Shown here one piece after another: positions 15,826 to 19,938 of a DNA stretch of 19,938 nucleotides. The position numbers and the translations under genes were made by a program. Each line of letters begins with the position of its first letter. Position 1 is the first letter of the stretch. Source of the stretch: RGIG990 sp045589455. Its GTDB lineage: Bacteria > Verrucomicrobiota > Kiritimatiellia > RFP12 > UBA3636. The stretch lies in NCBI GenBank assembly GCA_045589455.1, contig JAZNPC010000008.1, positions 1 through 19,938 on the forward strand, written 5' to 3'. Under the pieces are notes generated by a model. The model worked only from the letters and a program-made list of their open reading frames with translations. It had not been told where the DNA came from and searched no databases.

Positions 15826-15857
15826 ATTATAATACACGAATATGGTAAAAAAATCAA
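15826..15857 (-). promoter_or_regulatory. weak promoter candidate for cmk-ileS
   Basis: Minus-strand TATAAT (15826-15831) is a perfect -10, with TTGATT (15852-15857) as the best upstream hexamer but spaced 20 bases away. The spacing makes it a weak call. It is the only sensible candidate within 100 bases of the cmk start. Confidence 0.35.
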
Positions 15858-16034
15858 CAAACAACGTACATGAATAGATTTAAAACCACGAAAGCTATCG
15901 AATAATTGCTGGCTCACGCCCCATGCAAACTCCTACGCTAAAGCTACGGAGGTCTAAGAGCTGTGTGTGATGGGTGTAGTGTGAGGATATGTAGTACAGA
16001 ATTAAAGAATACGGACACACGGATGTGTGGTTTT

Positions 16035-16154
16035 CAAGAACACGGATGGGCACGGATTAGCACGGATGGGGTTTTTGGGGGTGCTGGTGTGATGGTGTGA
16101 TGGCTAGAAGTGCGAAGGTCAAGAACACGGATGGACACGGATTAGCACGGATGG
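16035..16154 (+). repeat. pair of 35-base direct repeats of the CACGGATTAGCACGGAT type
   Basis: Copies at 16035-16069 and 16120-16154 differ at one base (G or A, inside CACGGATGGRCACGG). Each copy itself holds three CACGGAT cores. A further degenerate CACGGATG occurs near 16018. Similar CACGGATTAGCACGG elements are, to my recollection, dispersed in some other bacterial genomes, but I cannot confirm that here. Period between copies is 85 bases. Confidence 0.85.
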
Positions 16155-16195
16155 TTTTATGTCGTAGCATGTTAGGCTTTGCCCTAACATAAAAC
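16154..16195. repeat. compound inverted repeat
   Basis: Outer arms GTTTTATGT (16154-16162) and ACATAAAAC (16187-16195) are perfect complements. An inner pair ATGTTAGG (16169-16176) and CCTAACAT (16183-16190) is also perfect, with a 6-base loop. The two pairings share bases, so the structure can switch between two hairpins. No T-run follows on either strand, so it is not a standard terminator. Confidence 0.75.
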
Positions 16196-16372
16196 ATGGA
16201 TGTGTGCTAGGAATGGTGATGCACCCGTCTGAGCAGATGCAAGCAAAAACTCTTAAAACCAATCATCAGCCAACAATCTTGGTACGACCACTATACCCAT
16301 CACACAAGTAATGCTAAATAGAACTAGCAAAATTAGGGTAAATAAAAAAATAAAATTTTTTTGAATTTGTGC

Positions 16373-16402
16373 TTGACTTTGTGAATAAATATATGTAATA
16401 AT
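16373..16402 (+). promoter_or_regulatory. promoter for the plus-strand secreted protein
   Basis: TTGACT (16373-16378, five of six matches) and AATAAT (16397-16402, five of six) are separated by 18 bases. The predicted leader is about 53 bases long, ending in GGGAGG seven bases before the ATG. The surrounding DNA is AT-rich. Confidence 0.55.
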
Positions 16403-16462
16403 GAACGTGTATTCAAGAGAAATAAAAACAATTCACTATTCCGGTTAACAAGGGAGGTTATT

Positions 16463-16849
16463 ATGAAAACAACAACATTACTACCAGCATTATGCGCATT
16501 AGCGATAATCACAACGCCTCTAACTGCACAGGCTCGTCATCACCACGACTCCTCTGATGCATTTGTAGGAGGTATGATTTTTGGAACTTTAGTTGGGGCT
16601 GCACTAGACAATGGATCATGTGGAAGCACAATTTACTATGATCCTACCCCTGTTTATGTAACTCCACCACCTGTTTACGTAACTCCACCACCACCACCAC
16701 CTCGTCATCATCGTGTACATAGACACAGACCACCTAGAAATCATCATCTAGCTCCTGGTCGCGGACACGGACATAGACATCATGGTCCTCATGGACCTCG
16801 TGGTCCTCGTGGTCCTCATGGACACGGCAGAGGTAGGGGTAGAAGATAA
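16463..16849 (+). CDS. small secreted His/Pro/Gly/Arg-rich protein with glycine zipper
   Basis: 128 residues with a signal peptide of about 24 residues (MKTTTLLPALCALAIITTPL, then TAQA before the mature RHHH). The mature protein starts with HHHD. A hydrophobic glycine-zipper stretch follows (VGGMIFGTLVGAALDN, about 35-50), with two Cys-Gly positions, then YVTPPPVYVTPPPPPP and a C-terminal half almost entirely His, Pro, Gly and Arg (GPHGPRGPRGPHGHGRGRG). Low-complexity composition limits function calls. The His clusters could bind metal, and the zipper could sit in or on a membrane. The start is decided by GGGAGG 7 bases upstream. It has its own promoter and terminator and is the only plus-strand gene here. 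Glycine-zipper proteins of this kind with basic tails are seen in many Gram-negatives, but I cannot name this one. Confidence 0.8.
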   Translation: MKTTTLLPALCALAIITTPLTAQARHHHDSSDAFVGGMIFGTLVGAALDNGSCGSTIYYDPTPVYVTPPPVYVTPPPPPPRHHRVHRHRPPRNHHLAPGRGHGHRHHGPHGPRGPRGPHGHGRGRGRR

Positions 16850-16953
16850 TATTCCTTCAAAAATGATAAGTAATAAAGTAAATATATAATAGCGTGTGGC
16901 AACGCTATTAAGGAAAAATAAATATATTCCAAACTAAACAAACAAACTAAACT

Positions 16954-16997
16954 AAACGGGTTATCTCATCAATATATCATGAGATAGCCCGTTTTTT
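16954..16997 (+). terminator. strong terminator of the secreted protein gene
   Basis: The 16-base stem has arms AAACGGGTTATCTCAT (16954-16969) and ATGAGATAGCCCGTTT (16979-16994), with one G-U pair, a 9-base loop and TTTTTT (16992-16997). It is a clear plus-strand rho-independent terminator. Confidence 0.9.
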
Positions 16998-17704
16998 GTC
17001 TACATAAATCTTTGTATAAATATAGTGACAATTTTAAAGCCTTGTGTGTCATATCCACCATGGCTTTTAAGAATAGAAGCATGATGCTCGTGATAGATAA
17101 AATTACTAAAGTTTATTCTGTTAACTATAAAAAAACAAATTTTACTTTTATCTAATCGGTGAAGTGTCATTTGTTTATAAATCAATAGTAATAGCCGATT
17201 TATAAGAAAATTTGTTTTTTAATACCGAATTTAAGTTTAATGATTACTCGCACACTTCTCCCTATTCCGCACTCCGAATAGATCAAAAACAAAGAACACT
17301 AACGCAAGGACAATTAGACTACAAAAAATATTGCTATAAATAGAGAGCAACAAACGAGCACATCTGAGTTATTTATCCAATCTGACCCAAATATAGAAAT
17401 TAGATACCAATTCTACTTATGTGATGGCTAATTCTGCGCTAGCTCACAATTAAGAGATATTGGATATTGAGTAGGATCGGAGGCTTGTGTGATGGGCATC
17501 TGGAAGCAAGAACAACTAAAAACAACCGCTTGTCATAGCCTAGTTTATTGCTAGATATTCGAAGCAACAGGCCAACTTACAAGCAGTTGTTTGTACTGCT
17601 CACCATGGTTTTTAAGAATGTAAGCGTAATGCATGTGGTGGTTATAAATGCAAGGTTTAACTTGTAAAAAACTTAGAATTACTCGTAACCTTTATATAAA
17701 ATTA
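16998..17704. other. intergenic region with degenerate repeat pair and hairpin
   Basis: About 700 bases without a convincing gene. A related pair of sequences lies at 17056-17103 and 17601-17648 (31 of the first 40 bases match). A perfect inverted repeat TTATAAATC...GATTTATAA lies at 17175-17183 and 17197-17205, followed by a T-rich stretch to 17221. TGTGTGATGGG recurs at 17486-17496. A 61-codon minus-strand frame over 17000-17185 is not convincing as a gene. Confidence 0.55.
17056..17648. repeat. diverged repeat pair (CACCATGG...AAGAAT element)
   Basis: The first copy is 17056-17103 and the second 17601-17648. Both begin CACCATGG and continue with TTTTAAGAAT, then an AAGC-x-T-x-AT stretch; I count 31 matches in the first 40 bases. 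On the minus strand both can be read as H-x-x-ILK-x-HG, which hints at remnants of a formerly coding or mobile element. Identity falls off outside about 50 bases. Confidence 0.5.
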
Positions 17705-17744
17705 CAAACCTAAATTCGGAGTATTATTGCCAAATTTAGGTTTG
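17705..17744 (-). terminator. terminator of the Sel1-repeat gene
   Basis: The 12-base perfect stem has arms CAAACCTAAATT (17705-17716) and AATTTAGGTTTG (17733-17744), plus two further pairs past one mismatch. On the minus strand it begins 17 bases after the Sel1 gene stop and is followed by TAATTTTAT, a modest T-rich tail. Confidence 0.65.
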
Positions 17745-17761
17745 ATCTACATTAATAAATT

Positions 17762-19771
17762 TTATTTAGATTCTAGCTTTTCTATTTCTGTCTGAGCGTC
17801 TTCTATGCCCTGCTCTGCTGCTTTGCGAAACCACATTAGGGCCTTTTCTAGATTTTTTTCCACTCCTCGACCATCGCGATAGCAGGTTCCTAAATTATAT
17901 TGACCCCACGCATGCCCTTTTTCTGCTGCTTTGCGATACCATGATGCTCCAATTTCTCTATCCAGTGGAACACCTTGCCCTTGCTCATATCTTAATCCTA
18001 ATTGATTCATGCATCCTGAACAACCGGCTTCTGCTCCTCTTTTAAACCAATAAATGGCTTTTTCGTAATTTTGTTCTACTCCAACTCCATCCCTATAACC
18101 AGAACCTACATTATAGAATGCATTTTGATAACCATGCTCTGCAGATCTTTTATACCACATAATTGCTTTTTCATTGTCTTTTGGGACACCAATCCCATTT
18201 TCATAAAAATAACCCATATTGTATTCTGCTACAGGAAGCTCTTGTTCTGCAGCAAGACGGACCCATTCTACAGCTTTTTCATTGTCCTTTTTAACTCCTT
18301 TTCCATTTAGGTAGATAATGCCTAGCATATTTTGGCATTCTGCATTATCCTGTTCTGCTCCTTTTAAGAACCATTGAATGGCTAGCTCATAATCTTTTTC
18401 AACTCCAAATCCATTTTGATAGCACTCACCAAGACGATACTGTGCTAAATCATCTCCCTGTTCTGCTGCCTTTAAATACCATTTAAAGGCTTCCTCAGGG
18501 TTTGGTTCTACACCAATTCCTTCTGCTAAGAAAAGACCAATATTAGTCTGCGCCACTACATGGCCTAATTCTGCTGCTCGAATAGTATAGTTAAATGCCT
18601 TTTCTAAATCTTGTTCAACATAATTTCCACTAAGATAAATCCACCCCAATTCATGTAACGCATCAACGTTATCCTGTTCTGCTGCTTTTAAATACCATTT
18701 ATGTGCCTCTACAAAATTTTTTTCTACTCCTATTCCATTTTCATAGAACACACCTAAATTATATTGACCCCACTCATACCCTCCTTCTGCGGATTTTCTT
18801 ATGAGGCTAATTCCTAACTCCATGTCTTGTTCAATATTTTGTTCAGACATATACATTAACCCAAGACTATTCATTGCTTCTAGGTTACCTTGCTCAATAG
18901 ATAAATCATAATAATAAATTGCCTTATCAAGATTTTGTTCTACTCCTATTCCATTTTCATAGCACTCACCAAGACGATACTGTGCTAAATCATCTCCCTG
19001 TTCTGCTGCTTTTAAATACCATTTAAAGGCTTCCTCAGGGTTTGGTTCTACACCAATTCCTTTTGCTAAGAAAAGACCAATATTATTCTGCGCCACTACA
19101 TACCCTCCTTCTGCGGATTTTCTTATTAGGCTAATTCCTAACTCCATGTCTTGTTCAATCATATACATATACATTAACCCAAGACTATTCATTGCTTCTA
19201 GGTTACCTTGCTCAATAGATAAATCATAATAATAAATTGCCTTATCAAGATTTTTTTCTACTCCTTTTCCACATTCATAGCACTTACCAAGACGAAACTG
19301 TGCTAAATCATTTCCCTGTTCTGCTGCTTTTAAGTACCAATTAAGTGCTTCGTCTACATCCTGTTCAATACCATTTCCTAAGTTATAGCATTCACCTAAC
19401 CAATATTGCGAATCAGCATGCCCTTTTTCTGCTAATAGGCTAAAAATTTTATATGCCTCTTCATAATTTTGTTCAACCCCATCTCCATTATAGTGCTTTA
19501 AAGCTAATTCGTATTGTTGATTGATTTTCTCTTCTTTAGAAGGACCTAATATAGACGTTTGTTTTAAATAATCAATTCCAAAATATGCACCTGCACCACC
19601 TATACCAATCAATATAACAACTACAATTAATACTACAACCCATTTTTTAGAGCTCTTCTTTTTAGGTTTGTAATACCTTTGTTGATTATTAATATTTTGC
19701 TGAACATTAGTATTCTGTTGATCATTAGCATTTTGTTGATCATTATTTTGAATATAACTTGAATTATTCAT
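17762..19771 (-). CDS. membrane-anchored Sel1-repeat protein (16 repeats)
   Basis: 669 residues. The N-terminal cytoplasmic tail is Asn/Gln-rich (NNDQQNANDQQNTNVQQN). A basic stretch YYKPKKKSSKKW and a membrane helix (about 45-67, VVVLIVVVILIGIGGAGAYF) follow, then 16 Sel1-like repeats of about 36 residues reaching the C-terminus. A typical unit reads YRLGECYENGIGVEQN then AIYYYDLSIEQG. Sel1 repeats build alpha-helical solenoids that bind other proteins; the partner here is unknown. Repeats 3-4, 6-7, 5 and 10 include near-identical blocks, so the array has grown by recent duplication. The ATG (19769-19771) has AAAAGGGG 5 bases upstream. The 3' boundary of a group II intron lies 30 bases upstream. 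Confidence 0.93.
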   Translation of the reverse strand: MNNSSYIQNNDQQNANDQQNTNVQQNINNQQRYYKPKKKSSKKWVVVLIVVVILIGIGGAGAYFGIDYLKQTSILGPSKEEKINQQYELALKHYNGDGVEQNYEEAYKIFSLLAEKGHADSQYWLGECYNLGNGIEQDVDEALNWYLKAAEQGNDLAQFRLGKCYECGKGVEKNLDKAIYYYDLSIEQGNLEAMNSLGLMYMYMIEQDMELGISLIRKSAEGGYVVAQNNIGLFLAKGIGVEPNPEEAFKWYLKAAEQGDDLAQYRLGECYENGIGVEQNLDKAIYYYDLSIEQGNLEAMNSLGLMYMSEQNIEQDMELGISLIRKSAEGGYEWGQYNLGVFYENGIGVEKNFVEAHKWYLKAAEQDNVDALHELGWIYLSGNYVEQDLEKAFNYTIRAAELGHVVAQTNIGLFLAEGIGVEPNPEEAFKWYLKAAEQGDDLAQYRLGECYQNGFGVEKDYELAIQWFLKGAEQDNAECQNMLGIIYLNGKGVKKDNEKAVEWVRLAAEQELPVAEYNMGYFYENGIGVPKDNEKAIMWYKRSAEHGYQNAFYNVGSGYRDGVGVEQNYEKAIYWFKRGAEAGCSGCMNQLGLRYEQGQGVPLDREIGASWYRKAAEKGHAWGQYNLGTCYRDGRGVEKNLEKALMWFRKAAEQGIEDAQTEIEKLESK
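18421..19264 (-). repeat. recent multi-unit duplications within the Sel1 array
   Basis: Bases 18421-18560 and 18961-19100 differ at 3 of 140 positions by direct reading, covering repeat units 10-11 and 5-6. A second near-identical block pair, about 18782-18957 and 19104-19260, covers units 6-7 and 3-4 and differs by a short indel (units 7 and 4 are 36 and 34 residues). This is segment-level duplication by unequal recombination, not single-unit drift. Confidence 0.85.
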
Positions 19772-19801
19772 ATTAACCCCTTTTAAATTTTGATAATAAA
19801 A

Positions 19802-19938
19802 ATCGAGTAGGAGGAGTTTTAACTCCTCCTCTCACACCACCGTACGTGCCGTTCGGCATACGGCGGTTCAACCCATTTTTTTTTTTTCTTTTATATACTT
19901 GATGTCATAGCTACTTGTCTTTCAAGATAGTAATCTAA
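19802..19938 (-). mobile_element. group II intron, 3' end (domains V and VI), cut by window edge
   Basis: On the minus strand a domain V hairpin lies at 19836-19867: 9-pair lower stem (ACCGCCGTA with TACGGTGGT), a 2-base CG bulge, a 4-pair upper stem and a GAAC loop. This is the catalytic core of a group II ribozyme, and its CGC triad differs from the commoner AGC. Domain VI follows at 19805-19833: GAG and an AGGAGGAG stem pair with CTCCTCCT and CTC, leaving a single unpaired A (complement of 19808), the branch-point adenosine, 7 bases from the intron end. The intron ends CTCGAT at 19802. Its reverse transcriptase, expected upstream, would lie beyond the edge. A 15-codon open frame entering from the edge and stopping at 19891 might be its C-terminus. 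Confidence 0.85.

Larger units (their letters stand above)
15858..16372. other. intergenic region rich in short repeats
   Basis: About 510 bases without a gene. It contains a CTACGCTAAAGCTACGG element (15933-15949), the 35-base direct repeat pair (16035-16154), a compound hairpin (16154-16195), and a TGTGTGATGGG motif at 15964-15974 that recurs inverted at 16296-16306 and again at 17486-17496. GC content is visibly higher than in neighbouring intergenic DNA. There are no tRNA-like folds and no long frames of note. Confidence 0.6.

Noticed and set aside
16035..16154. Possible CRISPR array
   Set aside because: Only two copies with one 50-base interval, no further spacers and no cas genes in the window.
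17000..17185. 61-codon minus-strand frame
   Set aside because: Its only notable feature is the repeat-derived HHASILKSHG segment. It has no ribosome-binding site or promoter, and its start lies in a hairpin.

Overview
The window looks like chromosome from a low-GC diderm (Gram-negative-type) bacterium. The evidence is an MlaE/MlaF/MlaD lipid-transport operon, three lipoprotein genes and a DedA protein. A eukaryote-like (type 2) IleRS, a formylglycine-generating-enzyme-like gene remnant, a Sel1-repeat protein and intergenic 'CACGGATTAGCACGGAT' repeats are compatible with a host-associated PVC-group bacterium (Lentisphaerota, Kiritimatiellota or Verrucomicrobiota). That placement is inference; no rRNA is present to settle it.

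Almost every gene is on the minus strand, so the window reads biologically from right to left. At the right edge (19802-19938) is the 3' end of a group II intron (domains V and VI), inserted 30 bases upstream of a membrane-anchored protein with 16 Sel1 repeats (17762-19771). A mostly non-coding stretch (15782-17761) follows, with short dispersed repeats and hairpins. It holds the only plus-strand gene, a small secreted His/Pro/Gly-rich protein with its own promoter and strong terminator. Next comes cmk-ileS (cytidylate kinase and isoleucyl-tRNA synthetase), closed by a terminator, then a three-gene cluster of amidohydrolase, DedA-family protein and FmdB-type zinc-ribbon protein.

A recognisable promoter at 9366-9395 opens the central operon: a large aromatic-repeat lipoprotein, mlaE, mlaF and mlaD, tightly packed, followed by a family 2 glycosyltransferase. 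Together these suggest envelope lipid transport with an undescribed lipoprotein partner. Two tandem paralogous small lipoproteins and a hexapeptide acetyltransferase follow.

A gap of about 600 bases with a gene remnant then leads to ilvB-ilvH (acetolactate synthase, branched-chain amino acid synthesis); ilvH is cut by the left edge. ilvB has a good promoter and a short upstream reading frame with three consecutive Ile codons that overlaps its start.

The most unusual items are the aromatic-repeat lipoprotein tied to the Mla genes, the repeat-extended MlaD, the possible ilv leader peptide, the paired NYGYYLFG lipoproteins, and the group II intron end abutting a freshly duplicated Sel1 array. 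I found no CRISPR array, tRNA or rRNA.
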